A stretch of DNA of 64,000 nucleotides from Streptomyces sp. AC1-42W (GTDB taxonomy: Bacteria; Actinomycetota; Actinomycetes; Streptomycetales; Streptomycetaceae). The translations under genes were made by a program, and so were the position numbers. The stretch covers positions 2,624,001 to 2,688,000 of the forward strand of contig NZ_QKWY01000001.1 in the NCBI RefSeq assembly GCF_003248355.1, in the 5' to 3' direction. Below are positions 43,796 through 50,697 of this stretch, piece after piece. The notes under the pieces are model-generated. The model saw only the letters and a list, made by a program, of their open reading frames with translations. It was not told the origin of the DNA and did no database searches. Position 1 is the stretch's first letter. Each line of letters begins with the position of its first letter.

Positions 43796-44625
43796 CGTTC
43801 GACCCTGAACAGTTGGGGCAGCCGAAGCAAGAATTGGCCGCCCTGCTGAAAGAACTACGCAAGCGAGCCGGCCTCACTGGGGACCGGCTCGCTCGGCGTT
43901 GCAACATGTCCCAATCGAAGATCAGTCGGATCGAGAACGGGAAAGCGCAACCGAGCCTGCTCGACCTGGAGAGAATCCTCCGGGCTGTCCTTGCTCCGCC
44001 CGAGGTCATCGAGGAGGTCATTGCCCTCGCGAGGCTGGCCAATACCGAGTGGCAAGACCTGCGCTCGCTACGGCGAAGGGGGCTGGAGAAGAAGCAGACC
44101 GAACTTGCCGCGCTCGAATCCTCCTCTACCGAGTTCCGTTTCTTCCTGCTCTCGATGATTACGGGACTGCTGTCCACCCCTGAGTACATCCGGGCCAGCC
44201 TTGCCCATTCACCGGCTGATGTCACTAAGGCGATCGCGAGGAAGCTGGAGCGGCAGGAGGTTCTTTACGACACGAAGAAGCGGTTCGCTTTCATCCTCAC
44301 CGAACAGGCCGTGAGGTGGCCACTCCTGCCCCCGGCCGCGATGGCGATGCAGATTGACCGGCTGGCTTCACTGACCCACCTGCCGAATGTGAAGCTCGGT
44401 GTCATCCCAATCGCGGGCCGTAAGCCCATGGCTCCGATGGACACCTTCACTGTCTACGACAACACCCTGGCCACTGTGGAGAACACCACCGGAGTCGTGA
44501 TCCTGAGAGATCCGCGCGACATCGAAATGCATTTGGAACTGTTCTCGACACTGGAGGGATACGCGCTGATCGGGGCCGAAGCGCGAGCCTTGTTGACGGA
44601 GTGGGCTACCGCCTGCCGTTCATGA
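43792..44625 (+). CDS. Scr1-family (XRE helix-turn-helix plus DUF5753) regulator
   Basis: This 277-residue protein has an N-terminal HTH (LAALLKELRKRAGLTGDRLARRCNMSQSKISRIENGKAQPSLLDLERI) and a DUF5753 region (FLLSMITGLLSTPEYIRASL, RFAFILTEQAVRWPLLPPAAMAMQIDRL, VKLGVIPIAGRKPMAPMDTFTVYDN). The fold is called antitoxin-like in the Scr1/Scr2 literature of S. coelicolor. It is coupled to the DUF6879-type gene and precedes the peptide cassette, so it may regulate it. Confidence 0.92.
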   Translation: MTFDPEQLGQPKQELAALLKELRKRAGLTGDRLARRCNMSQSKISRIENGKAQPSLLDLERILRAVLAPPEVIEEVIALARLANTEWQDLRSLRRRGLEKKQTELAALESSSTEFRFFLLSMITGLLSTPEYIRASLAHSPADVTKAIARKLERQEVLYDTKKRFAFILTEQAVRWPLLPPAAMAMQIDRLASLTHLPNVKLGVIPIAGRKPMAPMDTFTVYDNTLATVENTTGVVILRDPRDIEMHLELFSTLEGYALIGAEARALLTEWATACRS

Positions 44626-44687
44626 TCTTTAGTCCATGACGGGAAAGAACTACACAGCCGCTGCTTTCTGGGCCAATGCTTTCCCCC

Positions 44688-44789
44688 ATGACAGCGACCG
44701 AGCGAAACGAAGAGCGGGTGCGTTACGACGTAGGTCGGGGGTTGGAGCACCGGCGGGCATTCGGCCCTGATGGTGGTGTGCGCTCGTGA
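44688..44789 (+). CDS. 33-residue small ORF at the start of the peptide cassette
   Basis: Starting at ATG 44688, this tiny charged protein (MTATERNEERVRYDVGRGL...) ends in a TGA that overlaps the GTG of the next gene (GTGA). Coupling of this kind suggests real translation, but there is no domain and the ribosome site is weak. Confidence 0.45.
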   Translation: MTATERNEERVRYDVGRGLEHRRAFGPDGGVRS

Positions 44790-44992
44790 CGGGGCGCATG
44801 ACTCTGCGGGTGTCGTACGACCGCGGCCGGACGTACGGCCCGGTTCGTGAGGTGCAGGTGGAGCCGCGAAATGCGGTGATCCTGGGTTCGCCGGCCAAGT
44901 ACCCGCCGTGCGGGTGCCCTCGGTGCACGGGTCGCAGTTCGTTGCCTGCCAGTGCTCTCCGCCCAGTGGCGGTGGAGCCGAAGGTGACGTGA
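44786..44992 (+). CDS. 68-residue protein with a CxCxxC motif
   Basis: This small basic protein has a beta-rich start (MTLRVSYDRGRTYGPVREVQVEPRNAVIL) and a cysteine motif PPCGCPRCTG that could bind a metal. Its GTG overlaps the stop of the previous small ORF and its TGA overlaps the ATG of the next (TGATG). I do not recognise the family. Its place in an unbroken coupled series suggests it belongs to the cassette. Confidence 0.6.
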   Translation: MTGRMTLRVSYDRGRTYGPVREVQVEPRNAVILGSPAKYPPCGCPRCTGRSSLPASALRPVAVEPKVT

Positions 44993-45111
44993 TGCGTCGC
45001 CTGGGCCACTGGGTGCTGCGCCACTTTGGCCGGATGGTGAGGTCGCTCTATCTGGTCGCGATCCTCGGCGGCTGTGCCCTGATTCTCGCTGGAACCCTGG
45101 CGTTCCGGTAA
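44992..45111 (+). CDS. 39-residue single-helix membrane protein
   Basis: A basic N-terminus (MRRLGHWVLRHFGRMVRSL) precedes one hydrophobic helix (YLVAILGGCALILAGTLAF). The ATG overlaps the previous stop. It could be a membrane anchor, holin-like or immunity-type protein; the sequence alone cannot decide. Confidence 0.55.
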   Translation: MRRLGHWVLRHFGRMVRSLYLVAILGGCALILAGTLAFR

Positions 45112-45187
45112 CTGCCGCACTCGTCGCTGTCCCCCTTTGCTTCCTGCCGGATTCCCGGCGGGAGTTCCCGAGAAGAGAGGTAGTCCG

Positions 45188-45325
45188 ATGGTGGAAGAGA
45201 ACACCGGTTCGGTGGCCCCCGAGGGGGGTGGCCTGCTCGTCGCGAAGCGGAAGATTGTGGCCGCGCGCACCCGTGCCGAGCAGGAGTCTGACGTCAGCAG
45301 TGGCCGTTCCGACGGCAACGACTGA
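45188..45325 (+). CDS. candidate ribosomal precursor peptide (45 residues)
   Basis: The peptide starts MVEENTGSVAPEGGGLLVAK, contains a basic core (KRKIVAARTRAEQE, residues 20-33) and ends acidic (SDVSSGRSDGND). It has no cysteine and no membrane helix. GAGAGG lies before the ATG at 45188. The stop is 14 bases before the oxygenase start. A short acidic leader, a Gly-Gly-Gly stretch (residues 13-15) and a distinct tail, placed directly before an oxygenase, a reductase and a kinase, are the features expected of a RiPP precursor. No experiment supports this. Confidence 0.65.
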   Translation: MVEENTGSVAPEGGGLLVAKRKIVAARTRAEQESDVSSGRSDGND

Positions 45326-45339
45326 CGGGAGCGCCCACG

Positions 45340-46527
45340 TTGCTTGATGCAGCCTCGTGGGCGGGGCGTCTGGGCGGGGACACGTTCCTCGCCCAGACGT
45401 GCCACCGCTCCTACGCGCACTTCCCCGGGGTCGCCGACACGGCAGGGATGTTCTCCTGGGATGACCTGAACCGGATCATCGCCACGCAGCGGCTGGAGCC
45501 GCCCCGGCTGCGCCTGTCGGTCGACGGCGAGATGGTCCCGCTGCACCGCTACGCGATCCCGACCACGAACCGCCGGGCGGTCACCTGGTCTCGCATCCAG
45601 CCGTCCGACTTCCACGCCCAGCTCAGGGACGGGGCGTCGCTGGTCCTGGACGCGGTGGAGAAGATCCACCCCTCCGTGGGGGCGGCTGCGGAGGGACTGG
45701 AACGCTTCCTTGGGACTTCCGTGCAGGCCAATGTGTACGCCTCGTGGACCGAGCGGGAGGGATTCGGCCGGCACTGGGACGACCACGATGTGGTGGTGGT
45801 CCAACTGCACGGCTCGAAGCGGTGGCGCCTGTGGGGGATGACCCGTGAAGCGCCCACCTTCCGGGACGTGGAGTCGCCGGAGGAGCCGGAGGGCGACCCG
45901 GTGGCGGACCTCGTTCTGTCCCCGGGTGACGTGCTCTACCTGCCGCGCGGGTGGTGGCACTCGGTCACCGCTGACCAGGGGACAGAATCCCTTCACCTCA
46001 CGTTCGGGATGGTCCCGCACACGGGCGCTGACCTGATGCTCTGGGTCGTCGACCAGCTTCGGGCGTCCCTCGCGCTCCGCAGGAACATTCCGCGCTTCGG
46101 CTCGCTGGCGGAACAGTCGGACTTCACCGACGCCGTACGCCGTGAAGTGGCCGACATGATGGCGGACCCCCGCCTCGTGGAGCGGTGGGCGGAGTCGATC
46201 GACACGACGGACCTGGGCCACGCGATTCCGTCCCTGCCCTACGTGGACGGTCTCCCTGCACGGGGGGAGATCACAGTCAAGCTCACCACTCCGAGGGGCC
46301 GCCTGACGGCGAACCGCGAACAGGGCACGGTCACCTTCTCGGCGGCCGGTACCGCGTGGGACTTCGCCGAGTCCGCCGCGCCCGCGCTGGGCACGCTGCT
46401 GACCAACCAGCCGACCACGCTCGGCGAACTCGCCGACTCCGCCGGGCTTGAGGTCAAGGAGGTGGCCGAACTGGTCTCCGTCCTCATCGACGGCCACGCC
46501 GTCGCAGTCGTGGGGACGGCGCTGTGA
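45340..46527 (+). CDS. JmjC/cupin-fold 2-oxoglutarate-dependent oxygenase, ribosomal-oxygenase-like
   Basis: This 395-residue protein carries the iron triad of JmjC hydroxylases: His145 and Asp147 in FGRHWDDHDVVVVQLHGSKRW, and His207 in LYLPRGWWHSV. The arrangement and the C-terminal winged-helix-like region resemble YcfD, MINA53 and NO66, which hydroxylate Arg or His residues of proteins. The TTG at 45340 follows GGGAG and lies 14 bases after the peptide gene. In this setting the most natural substrate is the 45-residue peptide. Its stop overlaps the reductase start (GTGA). Confidence 0.9.
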   Translation: MLDAASWAGRLGGDTFLAQTCHRSYAHFPGVADTAGMFSWDDLNRIIATQRLEPPRLRLSVDGEMVPLHRYAIPTTNRRAVTWSRIQPSDFHAQLRDGASLVLDAVEKIHPSVGAAAEGLERFLGTSVQANVYASWTEREGFGRHWDDHDVVVVQLHGSKRWRLWGMTREAPTFRDVESPEEPEGDPVADLVLSPGDVLYLPRGWWHSVTADQGTESLHLTFGMVPHTGADLMLWVVDQLRASLALRRNIPRFGSLAEQSDFTDAVRREVADMMADPRLVERWAESIDTTDLGHAIPSLPYVDGLPARGEITVKLTTPRGRLTANREQGTVTFSAAGTAWDFAESAAPALGTLLTNQPTTLGELADSAGLEVKEVAELVSVLIDGHAVAVVGTAL

Positions 46528-47429
46528 CCGCCGCGCTCTGCCTGGGGACATACCGGGTGCGTGCCGTCAGTCGGGCGGCACGCACCGCCCTGGCGGCCGG
46601 TAGTCCCTGGGTGGACACGGCACCCAACTACGCCCGTGGTCGGGCGCATGAGGAACTGCGCCCGGTTCTCGGGGAGTACCCGACCGTGCGGGTAGCCACG
46701 AAGACGGGGTTCTTCACGGAGGAGCAGGGCCGTGCCGTCCTGGCTGAGGGCGTGCTCGCCCGGGAAGAGGCGGCCGGTAGGCACAGCTTTGAGCGGGGCT
46801 TCGTCCGCTGGCAGACGGAGCGGTCGTTGGCCGCGCTCGGGCGCGTGGACCTGGTGTTCGTGCACAACCCCGAGCACCACGGGCACGGCCCTGACCGTAC
46901 CGCTCTGCACGGGCGTGTACGGGAAGCCTTCACGGCGCTGGAAGAGTTCGCCCACGCGGGCAGGATCGGCGGGTACGGCGTCTCCACCTGGTCGGGCCTG
47001 ACCTCCGGAGCGTTCAGCGTCCCCGAGTTGCTCACGCTCGCCCGTCAGGCGGCCGGTTCCGTCGAGCACCACTTCACGGCCTTGCAGATGCCCGTCAGCC
47101 TGATCATGGATGCCCCGATCACACAGGCCCTGAACGGCGGCGGACCATTGGTGCAGGCGAAGGACGCGGGGCTGATCACCTTCGGTTCCGCTCCCCTGCA
47201 CGGGGGCGAACTCCTCGACGCCATGACACCCGAACTGGTGAACCTCATCCGCCCCGGCCTGTCGGCCGCAGCCGCTGCCCTGCTGGCCGCTGGCTCGTGC
47301 CCCGGCCTCGATGTCGTCCTCACCTCCGCGAGCACCCGCGAGCACTGGGACGATGTGGCCAAGGCTCTGGCTGCGCCGCTGACGGCCCAGGAACTCAGGA
47401 GGATGACGGATGAACTCGCCGGTGAATGA
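46524..47429 (+). CDS. aldo/keto reductase of the peptide cassette
   Basis: This 301-residue (alpha/beta)8 reductase has a complete catalytic tetrad: Asp31 and Tyr36 in WVDTAPNY, Lys60 in VATKTG and His114 in VFVHNP. It is shorter than the family norm (about 310-330) but intact. It is coupled to the oxygenase by a four-base overlap and its end overlaps the kinase gene by 20 bases. It could reduce or oxidise a carbonyl produced on the peptide, or act on a small molecule; the substrate is unknown. Confidence 0.92.
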   Translation: MTAALCLGTYRVRAVSRAARTALAAGSPWVDTAPNYARGRAHEELRPVLGEYPTVRVATKTGFFTEEQGRAVLAEGVLAREEAAGRHSFERGFVRWQTERSLAALGRVDLVFVHNPEHHGHGPDRTALHGRVREAFTALEEFAHAGRIGGYGVSTWSGLTSGAFSVPELLTLARQAAGSVEHHFTALQMPVSLIMDAPITQALNGGGPLVQAKDAGLITFGSAPLHGGELLDAMTPELVNLIRPGLSAAAAALLAAGSCPGLDVVLTSASTREHWDDVAKALAAPLTAQELRRMTDELAGE

Positions 47430-48264
47430 GGAGGTGCAGGCCCTGATGGAAGCCGCCCACGACCGGGCGGCCAAGGCACTGGGCCTCACCTGCACGGGGC
47501 CGCTGGCGTGGGGCTTCCTCGGTGTCACTCTCGGACGCCGAGCGGGGGACCGGTGGCTACGGGTCAGCCGGACGGCGAAGAGGAACGCGGGCTGGAAGGC
47601 GGGGGAAGGCATCGTCGGGGCCTCGGAGCTGGTGCCTGACGGCGTGCCCCGCCCCCGCCTGTACGCGGTGCATGACTGGGCTGACGGCGAGTGGGCCTTC
47701 GAGTCGGAAGTCCTGGACTACCTCACGCAACCCATCGTGTCCCCCGACCGGGCCGACATCGACCACGACCCGGGGTTGCCTGACGAGTGGTGGGCGGACC
47801 TTCGCCAAGCCCTTGCCCTGCTCGCTGAAGCGGAGGGTGTGAAGACGACCGTTCGGGACGGGTGGATCGAACGAGCCTTCCCGCAGTTCCTCGGCGTCCC
47901 GGCCCCCGCCAGGGTGGAGCGGGCGACCGGTCACGGTGACCTGCACTGGGGCAACCTCACCGCCGCACCCCTGTGCCTGCTGGACTGGGAACGGTGGGGC
48001 TTGGTGCCCTTCGGTTATGACGCGGGTCTCCTCCACGCGAACAGCTTGCTCGTACCCGACGTTGCCGCCCGAATCCGACAGGAGTTCGCGCCGATCCTCG
48101 ACACCCCGGCCGGCCGAATCGGGGAGCTCGCGGCCCTGGCGGAGATGCTGCAAGCGGTAGCCCGTGGCTGGTACCCCGACCTTGCTCCTCGCCTGGTTGC
48201 CCGCGCGGAGGCGCTCACCGGAGTGCGCCCGCCCGTCCCTGTGCACTCTGAGGTGAGCGCCTGA
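47410..48264 (+). CDS. APH-like phosphotransferase of the peptide cassette
   Basis: This 284-residue kinase-fold protein has the catalytic loop GHGDLHWGNL (His175, Asp177, Asn182) and the metal aspartate in LLDWERWG (Asp192). The N-lobe is short and its usual ATP lysine is not obvious (RWLRVSRTAKRN), so activity is plausible but not certain. It overlaps the reductase gene by 20 bases. It may phosphorylate a hydroxyl group made by the oxygenase, confer self-protection, or act on an unrelated small molecule. Confidence 0.85.
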   Translation: MNSPVNEEVQALMEAAHDRAAKALGLTCTGPLAWGFLGVTLGRRAGDRWLRVSRTAKRNAGWKAGEGIVGASELVPDGVPRPRLYAVHDWADGEWAFESEVLDYLTQPIVSPDRADIDHDPGLPDEWWADLRQALALLAEAEGVKTTVRDGWIERAFPQFLGVPAPARVERATGHGDLHWGNLTAAPLCLLDWERWGLVPFGYDAGLLHANSLLVPDVAARIRQEFAPILDTPAGRIGELAALAEMLQAVARGWYPDLAPRLVARAEALTGVRPPVPVHSEVSA

Positions 48265-48285
48265 CTGCGCCCCTGTGTGCCTGTC

Positions 48286-48345
48286 TCAGGCGCTCTCACC
48301 GATGTGCCGGTAGAGCGTGGCTCGGGAGATCCCCAGCGCCTTGGC
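48286..48345 (-). pseudogene. C-terminal fragment of a serine recombinase/resolvase
   Basis: On the minus strand the last residues read AKALGISRATLYRHIGESA-stop, the DNA-binding tail of Pin/resolvase-type recombinases. Nothing of the catalytic domain is present; it abuts the integrase fragment on the opposite strand at 48346. Confidence 0.7.
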
Positions 48346-48346
48346 G

Positions 48347-48824
48347 GAGGAAGGCAACACCTACCGCCTGCGCAAGCTCACCAAGGACGGCGACGACAAC
48401 GCCGTCATCTACGTGGGCCAGTCCGTGATGAACGTCCTGAAGTGGCAGAGGGAACGCCAGAACGCGGAGCGGGAACGGCTCGGCTCCGCGTGGGCGGACA
48501 GCGATCTCGTCTTCGCCCGCGACGGCTTCAAGCTGTACCGGGGCGAGTCGGGCGGACCACAGGACCCCGAGAAGGTGTCGGCACGGTGGCGCACCCTACG
48601 CACCCGGCTCCACCTGCCCGAGGACTTCCGCATCCACGACTGGCGGCACAGCAAGGTCACGAACGACCTGGAGGCCGGGGAGAACCCCCGGCGAGGTCTC
48701 CGCCAACGTCCGGCACCACTCGCCGGGCTACACCATGGCCCGGTACGGCCACACACGTAAGGACGGAGCGCGCCGACTGGCAGCCTCCGGAGCGGGCCGA
48801 CTCGGCCTGTCATCCCTGGTCTGA
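48347..48824 (+). pseudogene. tyrosine integrase, 5'-truncated and frameshifted
   Basis: The remaining C-terminal domain reads EEGNTYRLRKLTKDGDDNAVI, LKWQRERQNAERERLGSAWADSDLVF and DFRIHDWRHSKVTNDLEAGENP. Here a run of five C (AACCCCCGGCGAGG) shifts the frame. Deleting one C restores GEVSANVRHHSPGYTMARYGHTRK, with the nucleophile Tyr in the expected place, and a stop at 48822-48824. The arm, core-binding and first catalytic Arg regions are missing, so it is inactive. It is the remains of the enzyme that placed this element in tRNA-Leu. Confidence 0.85.
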
Positions 48825-48843
48825 CCTGGGGAATCTCTCGGCT

Positions 48844-48864
48844 GTTGGTCACGTGGTTGGTCAC
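48844..48864. repeat. GTTGGTCAC arm-type repeats, right end
   Basis: GTTGGTCAC occurs directly repeated at 48844-48852 and 48856-48864, 12 bases apart. The same motif is present three times just inside the left end (42833-42861). Confidence 0.6.
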
Positions 48865-48887
48865 GCCACAGCCGTAGAAACAGAAAA

Positions 48888-48906
48888 ACCCCAGATCAAC
48901 TGGGGT
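48888..48906 (-). terminator. intrinsic terminator supplied by the element for tRNA-Leu
   Basis: On the minus strand ACCCCAG-TTGAT-CTGGGGT is followed by TTTT, six bases after the tRNA CCA end. It replaces the native hairpin now 6.2 kb away at 42650. Confidence 0.85.
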
Positions 48907-48911
48907 CTCTG

Positions 48912-48936
48912 TTGGTGTCCGAGGGGGGACTTGAAC
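48912..48936. repeat. right attachment site within tRNA-Leu
   Basis: This 25-bp copy of the direct repeat at 42689-42713 includes the CCA, the acceptor stem and part of the T arm of the intact tRNA-Leu. Confidence 0.9.
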
Positions 48937-49000
48937 CCCCACGCCCGATAAAGGGCACTAGCACCTCAAGCTAGCGCGTCTGCCATTCCGCCACCCGGAC
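48913..49000 (-). tRNA. tRNA-Leu (anticodon GAG)
   Basis: Reading the minus strand from 49000: acceptor GTCCGGG pairs with CTCGGAC (48917-48923), followed by discriminator A and encoded CCA. The anticodon arm is CTAGC-TTGAGGT-GCTAG, giving GAG. A long variable arm (TGCCCTTTATCGGGCG) marks a class II tRNA, and the T arm is TGGGG-GTTCAAG-TCCCC. The gene is complete, its 3' end regenerated by the integrated element. Confidence 0.95.
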
Positions 49001-49158
49001 AAAGTGTCTGTCTCGCGGGCCGTGCCCGTTCCGACGTGGAAAACCATAGCAAACATTGGAGGGTGCTCGATCACGCCCGGTCCTGTGTGAAGGCCCCATG
49101 ACGAGGCGCGTCCGGCCTTGGGTGCGGGGGCCGGGCGCGGGAGGATGAAGGGGAGACC

Positions 49159-50517
49159 GTGGCGACAGTGGAAGGAACCAGCGTGAGCGAGACCGATGCG
49201 GCCCTGAGCGGCCTGGGCGAGATTGCCGAGACCGAGGTGGTGGACCTCTGTCGTGACCTGATCCGGATCGACACCAGCAACTACGGCGACCACTCCGGGC
49301 CCGGCGAGCGGGCGGCCGCCGAGTACGTGGCCGAGAAGCTCGCGGAGGTCGGGCTGGAGCCGAAGATCTTCGAGTCCCACAAGGGCCGGGCCTCCACCGT
49401 GGCGCGGATCGAGGGCGAGGACCCGTCCCGGCCGGCCCTGCTGATCCACGGCCACACCGACGTCGTACCGGCCAACGCCCACGACTGGACCCACCACCCG
49501 TTCTCCGGCGAGATCGCGGACGGCTGCGTGTGGGGCCGGGGCGCGGTGGACATGAAGGACATGGACGCGATGACGCTCGCGGTGGTGCGCGACCGGATGC
49601 GCAGCGGGCGCAAGCCCCCGCGCGACATCGTGCTGGCGTTCCTCGCGGACGAGGAGGCCGGCGGCACCTACGGGGCCCGCTACCTGGTGGACGAGCACCC
49701 GGACCTGTTCGAGGGCGTCAACGAGGCCATCGGCGAGGTCGGCGGCTTCTCGTTCACCGTCAACGAGAACCTGCGGCTCTACCTCGTCGAGACCGCGCAG
49801 AAGGGCATGCACTGGATGCGCCTGACCGTGGACGGCACGGCGGGCCACGGCTCCATGACCAACGACGACAACGCGATCACCGAGCTGTGCGAGGCGGTCG
49901 GGCGGCTGGGCCGGCACACCTGGCCGGTGCGGGTCACCAAGACCGTGCGCTCCTTCCTGGACGAGCTGTCGGACGCGCTCGGCACCCCGCTGGACCCGGA
50001 GGACATGGACGCCACCCTGGCCAAGCTGGGCGGCATCGCCAAGATGGTCGGCGCCACCCTGCGCAACTCCGCCGCCCCCACCATGCTGGGCGCCGGATAC
50101 AAGGTCAACGTGATCCCCGGACAGGCCACCGCCCACGTCGACGGGCGGTTCCTGCCGGGGTACGAGCAGGAGTTCCTGGCCGACCTCGACCGCATCCTCG
50201 GCCCGCGCGTGCGGCGCGAGGACGTGCACGGGGACAAGGCGCTGGAGACCGACTTCGACGGGGCGCTCGTGGACGCGATGCAGACGGCCCTCACGGCCGA
50301 GGACCCGATCGCCCGCGCCGTCCCGTACATGCTCTCCGGCGGTACGGACGCCAAGTCCTTCGACGACCTGGGTATCCGCTGCTTCGGCTTCGCCCCGTTG
50401 AAGCTGCCGCCCGAGCTGGACTTCGCGGGCATGTTCCACGGAGTGGACGAGCGGGTGCCGGTCGAGGGCCTGAAGTTCGGCGCCCGCGTCCTGGACCGCT
50501 TCATCGACCACAGCTGA
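49159..50517 (+). CDS. M20-family metallopeptidase
   Basis: This dinuclear zinc peptidase of up to 452 residues has the metal motifs LLIHGHTDVVPA, WGRGAVDMKD, LAFLADEEAGG and the C-terminal MFHGVDERVPVEGL. A central dimerisation domain begins about residue 220. M20 enzymes cleave dipeptides or acylated amino acids. GTG at 49159 gives MATVEGTSVSE; a later in-frame GTG (SETDAALSG) is an alternative. It is the core-genome gene next to the chaplins. Confidence 0.95.
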   Translation: MATVEGTSVSETDAALSGLGEIAETEVVDLCRDLIRIDTSNYGDHSGPGERAAAEYVAEKLAEVGLEPKIFESHKGRASTVARIEGEDPSRPALLIHGHTDVVPANAHDWTHHPFSGEIADGCVWGRGAVDMKDMDAMTLAVVRDRMRSGRKPPRDIVLAFLADEEAGGTYGARYLVDEHPDLFEGVNEAIGEVGGFSFTVNENLRLYLVETAQKGMHWMRLTVDGTAGHGSMTNDDNAITELCEAVGRLGRHTWPVRVTKTVRSFLDELSDALGTPLDPEDMDATLAKLGGIAKMVGATLRNSAAPTMLGAGYKVNVIPGQATAHVDGRFLPGYEQEFLADLDRILGPRVRREDVHGDKALETDFDGALVDAMQTALTAEDPIARAVPYMLSGGTDAKSFDDLGIRCFGFAPLKLPPELDFAGMFHGVDERVPVEGLKFGARVLDRFIDHS

Positions 50518-50598
50518 TCCGTGCCGGCGCCCTGGCCCGCCGGTCCACGCCGATACGCGACGGCGTAATTCGCCAGGGTGTACGCCTCTAACCGGAAC

Positions 50599-50636
50599 GG
50601 GTGAATGGGGCGTTTTACTCGTAGCCCCGTTCACCC
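50599..50636. other. hairpin between the M20 peptidase and chpH
   Basis: GGGTGAATGGGGC (50599-50611) pairs with GCCCCGTTCACCC (50624-50636) with a single U-G wobble. It is 81 bases after the peptidase stop and 61 before the chpH start. It may be a terminator of the former or lie in the leader of the latter. Confidence 0.6.
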
Positions 50637-50697
50637 CCTCCTCGTTACAGGTGATGCGGTCCGCGGCTGGGACCGTGTTTGCCAACTAGGAGGAATC

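Larger units (their letters stand above)
42689..48936. mobile_element. decayed integrative element inserted in tRNA-Leu(GAG), with a peptide-modification cassette as cargo
   Basis: A 25-bp direct repeat bounds 6.2 kb of DNA between a complete tRNA-Leu (right) and its displaced 3' fragment (left). GTTGGTCAC repeats lie just inside both ends, and a truncated, frameshifted tyrosine integrase and a resolvase tail lie near the right end. Genes inside use visibly more A/T than the flanks and are absent from the core gene order I recall. No replication or transfer genes remain, so it is probably a fixed remnant of an actinobacterial ICE or prophage. Confidence 0.85.
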
